From Actinernus sp. WN-2022 (taxonomy: Eukaryota; Cnidaria; Anthozoa; Actiniaria; Actinernidae), in NCBI GenBank assembly GCA_030867875.1, contig JAOWCC010000577.1:148668344-148732343 (forward strand): 64,000 nucleotides of DNA, given 5' to 3'. Of this stretch, positions 34,011 to 45,900 are shown in pieces. How positions within the stretch are numbered: position 1 is the first letter of the stretch; each line of letters begins with the position of its first letter. The notes under the pieces are model-generated. The model made no database searches. It was not told the DNA's origin and worked only from the letters and a program-made list of their open reading frames with translations. The position numbers and the translations under genes were made by a program.

Positions 34011-34511
34011 TGGTACCCAGGGTACCTGTCCGTGGTATTGTGTTATTAAATACACCCGACGATAAAATCCCAAGACAAACGTAAATGGTTAGCTATCTAT
34101 AAATGTCATCTCAGTATACAAAAGGCACAGAACACTTTGAACAAATAACAAAGAGCTCGAATATCTGTCTGATTTAGGGCGCGTTCGATTGACTATTCCA
34201 GAATAAGAATAGATGGACTAGTCGCTGGAAATCACTGGTTATGGCACATTTTCTACTGTAAGCTACAAACACTTGCCGACGTATGATATCCAGGATACAT
34301 TTAGTATTCCAGTGGCTAAAATAAAAATCTCGATATACTAGGGCTGAAAATTCAATACTACCCGATAAAAGTCATTTTATTAGTACTATCATCAAAATAC
34401 AAGGCCTTATGAATTATGGCAATTTTTTTCATCTCCAAGGTTTCAGGCCATTTTCACCAATATCAGAGCGTATTGCTATGGGTGAGTTTCCATGAATGCA
34501 AAATGACTCGA

Positions 34512-36487
34512 AAATGTTGATCAGATTGAACAATGAACAACAAACATCGAGATAAATCGCATGAACATGTTATGGACAATGAAAACATGCAGAATTCGTT
34601 AGCACCTATTGTTCTTAATCACACCTAACAGTCACGTGCTGATATAATACTTCGTTAACGAATGGGAAAGACGTTGCCATGGATGCTGGATGGCAAGCCA
34701 TTTATTAAAAAAGCTGCTTTAGAAAGATCGACAATCGATTGGAGGTGAAAAATAGCATTTACAAACAGGTTTTGCTAATAACAATACATATCTCGTACAA
34801 GGCCTCTAAATAAATGAAGTTAATTTTTTTTGGGCATCCAGTACATTCCTGTACAATCACGTGAATGCCTAGCTGCAAAAGGCCCATTGCAGTGACTGAT
34901 TGCAATAATCCTGTGAAACAAAACCTTACAGTCTAGATGCAAAGAAACACATTTTTTTCATATCTCATGTGTATTATTACGGGTTTATTGTAACCACTAT
35001 TGTTCAATGTTTGGTGTTGCAATGTTTGTTGTTCATTGTTAAATGTTAGGTGTTCGGCAGTATTTGTTGTTCATTATTCATTGTTTGGTGTTGCAGTGTT
35101 TGTTGTTCAATTTTCATTGTTTGGTGTTGCAATGTTTGTTGTTCATTGTTCAATGTTAGGTGTTGCAGTGTTTGTTGTTCATTATCCATTGTTTGGTGTT
35201 GCAGTGTTTGTTGTTTATTATTCATTGTTTGGTGTTGCAGTGTTTGTTGTTCATTGTTCAATGTTTGGTGTTGCAGTGTTTGTTGTTCATTATTCATTGT
35301 TTGGTGTTGCAGTGTTTGTTGTTCATTATTCATTGTTTGGTGTTGCAGTGTTTGTTCATTGTTCAATGTTAGGTGTTGCAGTGTTTGTTGTTCATTATTC
35401 AATGTTTGGTGTTGCAGTGTTTGTTGTTCATTATTCAATGTTAGGTGTTGCAGTGTTTGTTGTTCATTATTCATTGTTTGGTGTTGCAGTGTTTGTTGTT
35501 CATTGTTTGGTGTTGCAGTGTTTGTTGTTCATCTGCATTGTTCAATGTTAGGCGATGCAGTGTTTGTTGTTCATTGTTCAATGTTAGGTGTTGCAGTGTT
35601 TGTTGGTCATTATTCATTGTTTGGTGTTGCAGTGTTTGTTGTTCATTGTTCAATATTTGGCGTTGCAGTGTTTGTTGTTCATTGTTTGGTGTTGCAGTGT
35701 TTGTTGTTCATCTGCATTATTCATTGTTTGGTGTTGCAGTGTTTGTTGTTCATTATTCAATGTTAGGTGTTGCAGTGTTTGTTGTTCATTATTCATTGTT
35801 TGGTGTTGCAGTGTTTGTTGTTCATTGTTCAATGTTAGGTGTTGCAGTGTGTGTTGTTCATTGTTCAATGTTTGGTGGTGGTGTTTATTGTTCATCATTT
35901 GGTGTTGCAGTGTTTGTTGTTCATTGTTCAATGTTTGTTGTTGCAGTGTTTGTTGTTCATTGTTCAATGTTTGGTGGTGCAGTGTTTGTTGTTAATCTGC
36001 ATTGTTCATTGTTTGGTGTTGCAGTGCTTGTTGTTCATCTGCATTGTTCAATGACTGGTGTTGCAGTATTTCTTGTTCATTGTTCAATGTTTGGTGTTGC
36101 AGTGTTTGTCGTTCATTGTTTGATGTTGCAGTGTTTGTTCATTGCTCAATGTTTGGTGTTGCAGTGTTTGTTGTTCATTGTTCAATGTTTGGTGTTGCAG
36201 TGTTTGATGTTCATTGCTCAATGTTTGGTGTTGCAGTGTTTGTTGTTCATTGTTCAATGTTTGGTGTTGCAGTGTTTGTTGTTCATTATTCAATGTTAGG
36301 TGTTGCAGTGTTTGTTGTTCATTGTTCAATGTTTGGTGTTGTAGTGTTTGTTGTTCATTGTTCAATGTTTGGTGTTGCAGTGTTTGTTGTTCATTGCTCA
36401 ATGTTAGGTGTTGCAGTGTTTGTTGTTCATTGCTCAATGTTTGGTGTTGCAGTGTTTGTTGTTCATTGTTCAATCTGATCAACATTT
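34512..36487. mobile_element. ~2-kb TIR element filled by a 36-bp minisatellite
   Basis: The 35-bp left end (34512-34546, AAATGTTGATCAGATTGAAC then AATGAACAACAAACA) is perfectly inverted at 36453-36487. Between them are about 450 bp of unique sequence and then the minisatellite. The last 20 or so bases of each TIR equal part of the repeat unit. Unique DNA at 34660-34790 resembles, in inverse, 52095-52290. No transposase. Confidence 0.75.
34997..36476. repeat. 36-bp minisatellite, ~41 copies
   Basis: Unit about TTCATTGTTCAATGTTTGGT followed by GTTGCAGTGTTTGTTG. Variants include ATTATT for ATTGTT, AATGTTAGG for AATGTTTGG, and shortened or lengthened units. The 36-base period is a multiple of three and lacks stops in several frames, giving spurious ORFs up to 284 codons on + and 142 on -. 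Confidence 0.95.
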
Positions 36488-36556
36488 AAAAAATAAAATA
36501 GGTGTCACACTTGAATATCTGTCTTTCGAAATATGGATGTAACGTTAAAAATATTA

Positions 36557-36562
36557 TTTATT
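36557..36562 (-). terminator. Candidate polyadenylation signal, ANKIB1-like gene
   Basis: TTTATT on + reads AATAAA on the minus strand, about 390 bases after the stop codon and just outside the minisatellite element. Other signals are possible. Confidence 0.35.
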
Positions 36563-36796
36563 CACTTGTGGTAGTTTATACGTGTATGTCTAGTCATTTT
36601 GCGCTCATGTGCATTCAAAAACTGAATCAGTCTGTTTGAAGACCAACCGTATACCAGTGCTACTTTTACAAAAGCTTTCCACGTGTGAATGGGCCTTTAA
36701 CGGACTAAATCGTAGCTACTGGAATGAAATGGGTGAACACAATACAAAGCAGAGCAGGTCATAATTCTCACTATACCTACATAAATTATATCCCCT

Positions 36797-36945
36797 AAAG
36801 ATCAATCACGGTGTCTGGGAAACTATATATCCACCCACCCCTCCCTTGGGTATACGTGTAATTAATGATTAACCATTAAATTTCGGGTGAAACGGGGGGG
36901 GGGGGGGGGGTGAAGGTTTCCCAGAAACCGTGATTGGTGATTGAT
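36797..36945. mobile_element. MITE abutting the ANKIB1-like stop codon
   Basis: AGATCAATCACGGTGTCTGG GAAAC at the left is inverted as GTTTCCCAGAAACCGTGATT GG...GATCC at the right; a G-run of about 20 sits between. The right end lies about 5 bases from the TAG at 36951-36953, so the first 150 bases of the 3' UTR are transposon-derived. Confidence 0.7.
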
Positions 36946-36950
36946 CCACA

Positions 36951-39900
36951 CTAAACTATGTCTCTGTCACACTCGTCCCACGAAATAGAGTCCCAGTCCT
37001 CTCGTTGTGACGGCGAGTCACGGCTGTGAGCTGGTGTAGAATTTGCTGCTAATGAATTATCTGGAGGACGACCGCTGTCTTGTAGAGAAAGTGCGATGGC
37101 TCGCTTCAAGTCCTCATCTGGAGTTCCTGTGTATGGACGGAATCAAGAATGGGCAAATTGCAGACATACAATACCGCAAAGCATTAACAAGTAGGGCGCG
37201 TCTGCATGATAACAAATTACATCCAAGTAAAGGCCTCTAATGTTGTTATTGGCAGGAGAAGACCTTCAAATTATCACAGAAGTGTCATTTTTGATATTCG
37301 TATCTTGACAGCAAGGTTTGGGAAGCTGAATTAAAGAAGATACTCAGATTTAGATCTTTGTAAGAACCACGCATGTGCATAACCTTAACACTCCTGACAA
37401 TGCGCACAATTTAGACCTCTGTGCGACAGGTCTGCAAAATGTTCGCATGTCAAGCAGCGGTCAAGCCAGCGGGAGCAATTCTAAATGGTTTCTGTTCAGA
37501 AAATCTTCAGAAACTCGACGGACACATCGCAGAAAAGACCGGGGGTTAATAAGGAGAAAATCGCAAGAGTTTAAGAGTTTTATTAGTTTAGTCATCAAGC
37601 CAAATAAATTTGGGACTGGTCCATGAAAGGATTTAAAAATTGAAGCTTGTGCTTTTCTGTAATAATGCTTTGAAGTCTAAATTTCGAGTGAAAATTCAAC
37701 CAAAATGATGCGCGCCCGCGTGATTTCTCGGTGAAATTCACGCATGCGCAACCTGTCCCTCTGTGCGGTAATATTGTATACATACAACAACTGTTTGTAT
37801 GCTGATTCGCTTACAGGTATATGACATTACCTTGTATCAAGTCGCCGTAAGATAACTCTAACGCCCTCTGAAGTGACGCACTTTCGTCAGTGACTGAACT
37901 CTGTCCTTGCTCTCCCGCGGAGACCGCTGAACTGCTAGAAGAACTAGATTGCGGTCTCGTGGACTGCCGGCTTTCCGGACTGGAACCTGCAGATTGTTTG
38001 GCAAGTGAAAGCTGGATCGCTCGCATCAGATCGAAATCCATATGTGATGCTTCGGACGCTACCCTCTCAACTTGTTTAGATTGTTTTTCTGTTGAAACAA
38101 TTGTAATAAAATGGCGACAAGTGAGTCTGATGATAAGAATAACAAATAAATCATGCTAAATACGCATTTGACAGACAAACGTTACTAACAGTTATTAATG
38201 CCTTAGTTTTTAGCAAATTATTTTATTGCTCAAATGTATGGGCAAATGCCACTAACTTAATATCAATAAACTGCAGGCTGTACAGAACTTTGCATGGCGC
38301 ATCGTTTGTGGTGCGCGGAAGTACCACCATGTAACAACGATTTCAAAAGAACTACACTGGCTGCCAGTTTCAAGCCGCTCCATTATCGTAATACCAGGAG
38401 CTCCTAAAAACTGAATATTCCTCTTTTTAACACTTCTAGCTGTCAGTGAACCTTCTACTACAGAACTGTCAGTATCTGGAACTCACTAGATCCGTCCTTG
38501 AAACTTTGTCGAACTATCAATATTCGTAAGCGCTCTCTAAGACATAAATTACTACAGGAATTTATTGATTACTCTTTTCTACAGATCTATTACTCCCTTT
38601 ATTATGCATACATAAGCATTCTATATATATATACATAAGTTTAGTTAATTAGATATTCAGCTGTAATTATCTCTGAAAAGCCCCACGGGGGAGTGGATAA
38701 TAAAGTATGTATGTATGATAGTACCAACAACATGAACATGCACTGCACACTGACCTTTGATCTATTTCATATTTCTCATTTCAAACAAACATTCTGGTAT
38801 TTGTCCTTAGCTCACTAACGTCATCGCAACCCTTCATTTAAACCTTTGAAAAATGTAGGGGCTACCATCTCAATGCAAGGGCGCTATAAAAACAGACGTA
38901 GGGTACTACCCCTCCCCTCCTAAGAGCGCCTTATTTGGGGGGAGGGCAAATACTACTAACGGGATTCGAACCAACTTTCTCAGAACCCACCACTCCCTTA
39001 CCAACTACACTCCTGAAGTGCTTGTTGAATAGCCCACTTCCGAGATATGCTTCATTTCCTACTCACCGACACTGAGGTGAATAATTGTTTTAGTATATAC
39101 CACACAATTGAATAGCCAGCACCAAATAGTTATTTAATTTTCTGCTTCGCTCGGAGGTGAATAGCAAAGGATATCCACCTTCGGAGTAGCCAATCAGAGC
39201 GCGCAAAAAGCACTATTCACTGGTGTGGTATATACCACACCGCGGCAAAACGGTATGCTCCGCTGGCCAAAAGAACGAAGGCTCTGCTATCAAATACAAA
39301 TTACCGAGGGTTTCAACTTTTTTAGTAAATAATTTTATAACTTAGTAAACTCACAGTGAATTAGAAATTAAGAAAACTTCAACCTGTTAAAGTCTTAGGC
39401 TTAGCTTTTAAGTAGTTTTCTTGTTTTTTGACAAAACAGTTCACAAATGGTACTTTTAAGCAGAAATTTTAAAATCACGGGTAGGTGCCTGTTGTTTCAT
39501 TTCAGTTTTCGCGGGAAACTGGGGGCGGCCGCGCGCCGACAAGAAATAGCAAATACGCATGCGCGTAACGCTTTGCCGCGGTGTGGGTATATACTAATGC
39601 AGGATATTCAGAGTTTGAGTAGCCAATCAGAGCGCGCGAAAATCGCTATTCACTTGTGGTATATGGAACACTGGGAAGTTTGATAGTTTCGTCTTTAATT
39701 CCTGCAAAGATGATGGCATTTAAAAACTAGAGAAATCACGAAAACGAGGCTAATCAATCAACATTTATCTCTGGCCAGCAAGGCTCTATAAATTGAGATT
39801 TCGATAACTTAGTACCATTTTAAACTATCCAATTTAAACTATACAGTATCACTAATGGTGGGGTACACTTTAATGTGGAAGCACTCTGCCACACACCTTT

Positions 39901-42900
39901 CTTTTTCCTTCGTCGTCGTTTGTTCCTCATGTCCACCCGCAGACAGTCATAACAGCAATAATTGGACATCTGTCCGGTGTAGCGGCTGCTGGCCCGGGGT
40001 TTAATACAGCCTGCCCGGCTACATAACCTGCCAATACTTGCCCCAGGGGAACTACTGTCGGGGGATGAGTCGGCCGAGTATGACCTGCCTCCGCCGAGAT
40101 GGTCCCGTATAGAAGACTCGATCACCCGATGAACATCGTTATAATTGCTCTCGCCTTCGTCGGACTAAAATCAATAGCAAGGTTAAGATATGGAGGAAAT
40201 AACAAGAATCAGATGATCTGTAACTAGTCTTCTACGCAGCTCGGATCGTCACGCAACGCGTCACGTCACGCAACAACAGTTACGTCACGCAACGCGTTGC
40301 GCGACGACCCTAAGGAGACGAATCTTTCACGTAATACGATGCAAACTCTTAAAAGAAAAGCACTGAAATTGCTTCTCGCGGGGATGAAGAAGTCTGATTG
40401 GTGCAGGACATTGGGATGACGAGGTCTTAGCCAATAAGAAGCAAGGTATCAAACCGCCTATTTTCGTCCACTAAATCGCCTTCGGCTCGCCATTTGCACA
40501 CGTTTTTCAGAGAGCGGTTCTATATTTGGCCGCGTCTGCTGATCATATTGGCTTTTTTATAAGACTAAAACTAAACGTTTTTACGAACTTCACACAGTGA
40601 AATACGAACACAGGAGATATAGCTACATGCTTGTATTGTAATAATAATAATAATAATAATAATGACATTTGTATAGCGCAAATACATAAATGTTCTATGC
40701 GCTTGACAACTACATGTACTAAATAAGTGTAAATATAAATATCTGCGCATAAATTACATTCAGCTGAAAACAAGACTGATTACTGTGTTTTAGTTTAGCT
40801 TTGAATTCATTAACGGGTATATTTAACGGGAGAGAGTTCCATAATGTAGGGAAATGACTGTGTAAGGAGTGACCAATTTCAAAGTCCAATATTCTAAAAA
40901 TCAAGCTTACCTCCTCCTCTCCTGATCCCGAGGGCCCCTTAACGAAGTGAAGCCTGAAAGAAAATCGAGATACGATGTGATGACGTCATGATCACACTCT
41001 GGTTTTAATCACATGACACTGTTCGTTGTTGGTAGAAATTACACATACGGTGATAATCAAGCTTTTCTTTTGTTAGACAACTGCAATCGTCATTTGTCAG
41101 AGAATAGAGCAAACGAGGTAAAAGCCGACCAACTAGCCTTGCTATTTTTCCAAGACTTGGTATCTGGTCTCTATTTTCGCAAAAACATTACCTCAGATAA
41201 TCAGCACTATTCAGCAACTGACTTCAAATGATAACAAAGTCAACACAGGGTTCACACAGGACCTTGGGAACAAAATTCCATGACTTTCCCAGAACTTTTT
41301 CACGACTGTTCTTATCTAATAATCAGCCTTGCAGCCGATGATTTGAGGTTTGAGACCACCGTTCCAGAGGTGTACAAATTCTAGTTTCCGAGGTGTTTGA
41401 ATTTGAAAAGGCTTGTCAGGGAAAAATATTACATTAGCTAACATTCGTGTTGATTATTTCATGGTTTTCTATGGGATAAAAATACAATTGGTGGCGTCTA
41501 AATATGCCCTGATATTTCGTCCGTGGACATTATCTGATCCGAGAAGAGAACAGTTCCCGAGAGCGAAACTCGAAGGAAACTGTGAGCTTCGAGAATCCGA
41601 TAATGTCCAAGGACAAATATCAGGGCATATTTAGACGCCACAAGGTAGGTTATTGTCGTTATCATCCTTCAAATATTTTCTTTGACGCGCACTTTATATA
41701 TATACGCTCACAGGGGGTGTATTCGCTGATATTTCCCGCTCGCGGAGAGAAAATATTTGTGGGTTATAAAGGCGAATATTTCACAAGAAATTTATATTAT
41801 CTGGTTACCAAAACAATATAAATTTGCAGAAAACGTTTCTCCCGTATTCCATAAGAAAACCATAAAATAACCATATTATTCTATAAAAAGAAATGGGTAA
41901 TACTATTTTTGTCTTCGGAAAGAGTGACATTATTACGAGAAACTTTCTTTAAAAATTTCTTCGAAGCCAACTATCGTGAGTGACGACCGCGTCTCGAGAC
42001 TAATTATGTATTCAAATCTGCAGATTCTGATTGACTGAAAAAGAAATTTTGATTGGCTTCATCTAGTCATGAAATTGAACTGATTGATAAGGGAAAAAAC
42101 GTTTTTTTACCGGCCTTATAGTCCGTATGGAGAAAAACGTTGCTCTCGGTCTTGAAAACGACCCTCGATCTGTGGGGCCTCGGGCTGTTTTCAAGATTAA
42201 TGGCCATATTTCTATAGCGCCATATCACCACAGTCTCATGGCGCTTTACATATTACTGACATATCCCGTCAGTTATTTTTTTCGGACTGCTTACGGCGCT
42301 AATAGCTGCCACGCAGTTTACAATGTTGAGTGTGTGGTTAGTACAATGGCCAGGCTGTTTTACCGGGTGACAATCCCCTGCTCTTTTTCGAGTAGTACAA
42401 CAGGTTCTTTCACGTCCCCTTCAAATACTGATTAGAAGGAAACAAGGCCAACGGCTTATAAACGTCCCTGCCCAAGGACGCGGCCGGGATTCGAACCCCC
42501 GACCACCCGCACTCTAGACCGTGCTCTACCAACTGAGCTAACCAGTAAGATCTCTGGCAACGTTTTTCTCCATACGGACCTGCCGGCTGATAAATAACAT
42601 ATATGTAGTTCATAGGGAATCTTTGAAATACCGCCCTGTATCGTTTTACCTTGATACAAGCCTATCAACGGGTTGCTCCTCATCCGGTATCAAGCCACGT
42701 GACAGGGCCAGCAGGAACGTACGTCGCTTATTACACAGGGTAGTAGTGACTTGGATGATACGAGAGCGAGGAGTACGTAGGTACGGTCTAGCAACCATCT
42801 GAGAAAGGGTCTCCGTGGCCTCTTCCACTTCGGTCTTAACAAGAAATGAAATGATAAGAAAGTCAGAGCATATGTATTCTACGAATGATGTTTCATTTTG

Positions 42901-45900
42901 CCGTTCGCATCAGTCTACCCAGTCTATCACAGCCTACCGAGCCCATTATAGTCTACCCCAGTTTTGTTTTACCAACCTGCATCAGTTCAAATATCGTTTT
43001 CTTTTCCTTGTTACCAACCAGGAAGAATCCATACCCGTATGACGCCTTCAGAACACGTCTGGCCTTCAGGAGCTCACGCACCGCTTCCTCCACAAACTTT
43101 GTGTCCACACCATCCAGGGATGTAGCTATGGTAGACAGACAGACACACATGATCAGATAGACATAGACATTGGTTCATTTACAGTGGTTGACGTCAGTAC
43201 GCTTAGCTACATGGAGGTAGTCCTCAGATGCAGACAAGGTGCGGGGTCTGCGAGGACGTACCAGCAAATGTACAGGAATACCACTAAAATAATAAATGAT
43301 AATTATATGAAAAATATATAAAAAGACATAACAGTAAATGAAATTGAAGAAATTTAAAAGTAATAGATTACTACTTTAATCATATACTCAACACAATTTC
43401 TCGATTCTGGTGGGCTGAGAGCAGCCCAATTTCCGGTAAATTAAGTGCAAACTTGAAATTCAGTGCAATTTCAGGGTTACCATAGCAACATTTTTAGGAC
43501 GTAAATGATTAACAAAGAATCGTCTGGTTTTTGATGCAATTAACGATAAACACTGCTCGTAATATTTCAAAATTTCCAAATTGCACTCGCCCTGCGGGTT
43601 CGTGCAATTTTGATGAAATATCACTCACGGTAATTGCACCAAAAACCAGACGATTACAATGCGTATATAGGAAATATTAATATAAAATATACTGCTAAAC
43701 AGTGATGTAAGATCTTAAAAAATGAGAATTGTTATTATCCCTTATCCTCCAACCCCAACCCAATGAGAAACTTAAGCGTAAAATAAAATTGAAAAGAATC
43801 CATAAAAAGGTTAATGAATCTGGTCTAATACTTGGATTATAAGAGGGTTGAGAGGGGTTGCTTGACTCACTGTTCGACTCCAACATTAGGGTGCAATAAA
43901 ACCAAACAAATAGAAGACGGTTCACTACATTCTATTAAAAAATTGACGCTCGCTCGAGGTCTTGAAAGCTGTGAGTGGATGCACCAGCCGAACGCGAGAG
44001 CATTCAGCAACGTTTCAAGACCTCGAAAGTGCATTTCATTTACTTTTCACATGCAGCTAGCACAAAGGGAAACCAATCTTCTATTTGTTTAACATTCGAT
44101 CTACGTGGTACTCCTGCTTGAGCATGCATTTATGAGAAAATAGTCTTTTAGCCAATGAAATCACTCCTTCTTACGATGCTCCCGTAATTTATATTATGAA
44201 GTCCGGGATTCGTTTTGGTCGTGGATTCAGTGAGCGCTAGTTTGACATTGATACAACAAACCCTACTTTGAAGGCAAAAAAAACGCTACATTAATATATG
44301 CCACTCTAAATTATTCGCGCCTGTTTTGAAATTCCAATCCTTCGCACCTTCAAAACCGTCCTCTGTTAAAATGAGGTACGAAAAGGAACGGAATACGTCC
44401 AACTTTTATGATGTAACACTTACCTGTTTCAACAGCAGAGATTGCCAGTGCTGTCATTTTGTCTTTGGCAGCCCCAAGTAACGGCTCCTCGAGCTAGCAA
44501 AATAAATGAGGTTGATAAAACCCAAAGGCTCAAGAAATGGTTGATTTCACATTTAAACAAGGACCCGCACTATAAAAGGGAAAAGACCCTCCCTCTTCTC
44601 GCCCTTTGGGATTCTTTTCCTGTTAGAATACTAAATTTCTGAAGATAAAATAATCCAAGAAAAAAGTAAACAGCAGGAAGTAGCTGAGCCGTTATGCCTG
44701 TAAATAGCGTTTTAAAACCGTTTACAAACTCTAGTGTATTTTTAGACATTCAAGTTTTCGATATGAATTCACGCGATACCAAATGTTAGAGATCACTCAA
44801 GCGGAACATCACGTTGCAGAGCTTTGAATTGAACAGAGATGTTCACTTGACAGAGGCTGATCGATAAGTGAAGGTGTTTCAATCTGGTTGAAGCGGGGCG
44901 CCCCTTTTATAATTCAGGTCCTTGTTTAACAAGCGAAGTCACCATAAACACAAACATAAGATATGTTTTTTTCCTTTCCCTATGCATATCCTCAATGCAA
45001 ATATGTTTGTAGCGAATTGTTTTAGTAATAAAAAAGCTGTTGCTACTTTTAATACAATAAACGGGGAGGAAACGCGCGCTCTGATTGGTCTGTTAGAGAA
45101 TATATGTAGTTATGATATGAAATCATGTTTGCCGCGTAGCACTAGTAAGTGTAAAGAATGTGGTGTAAAGTGGTAAGCTGTAGTGCTAAGTGTGCACGCC
45201 CGACGAGGGAAAGAGAAAAAATCTCTGACCCAAGTGGGACTCGAACCCAACGACCTCCAGGTTACATGTCTGGCGCTCTACCAACTGAGCTATCAAGTCA
45301 GATGAGAGCAATCGTGGGTATTGGTGCGTTATATGGGGTCACGGCGATTAATATATGTTTATGTAGTTATGATATGAAATCATGTTTGCCGCGTAGCACT
45401 AGTAAGTGTAAAGAATGTGATGTAAAGTGGTAAGCTGTAGTGCTAAGTGTGCACGCCCGACGAGGGAAAGAGAAAAATTCTCTGACCCAAGTGGGAATAG
45501 GTGCACTGATGACGTCACAAGGTCACGCGTGTACTCTGTTTTGTTGCTAATTATTGTATAAACAAATAGATGTCATTTTGCTGTGGATCTGTCCTGTTAT
45601 AGATGACGTCACAAGGTCACGCGTGCACTCTGTTTTGTTGGTAAAGTTCTCTAATTATTGTATAAACAAATAGATGTCATGTTGCTGTGGATCTGTCCTG
45701 TTATAGATGACGTCACAAGGTCACGCGTGCACTCTGTTTTGTTGGTAAAGTTCTCTAATTATTGTATAAACAAATAGATGTCATGTTGCTGTGGATCTGT
45801 CCTGTTATAGATGACGTCACAAGGTCACGCGTGTACTCTGTTTTGTTGGTAAAGTTCTCTAATTATTGTATAAACAAATAGATGTCATGTTGCTGTGGAT

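Noticed and set aside
34997..36476. CRISPR-like array (36-bp repeats) or repeat-protein gene of up to 284 codons
   Set aside because: Repeats are directly adjacent without unique spacers, in a eukaryotic context; every open frame is a translation of the 36-bp unit.
42475..42549. Functional tRNA gene
   Set aside because: Anticodon and acceptor stems do not pair.
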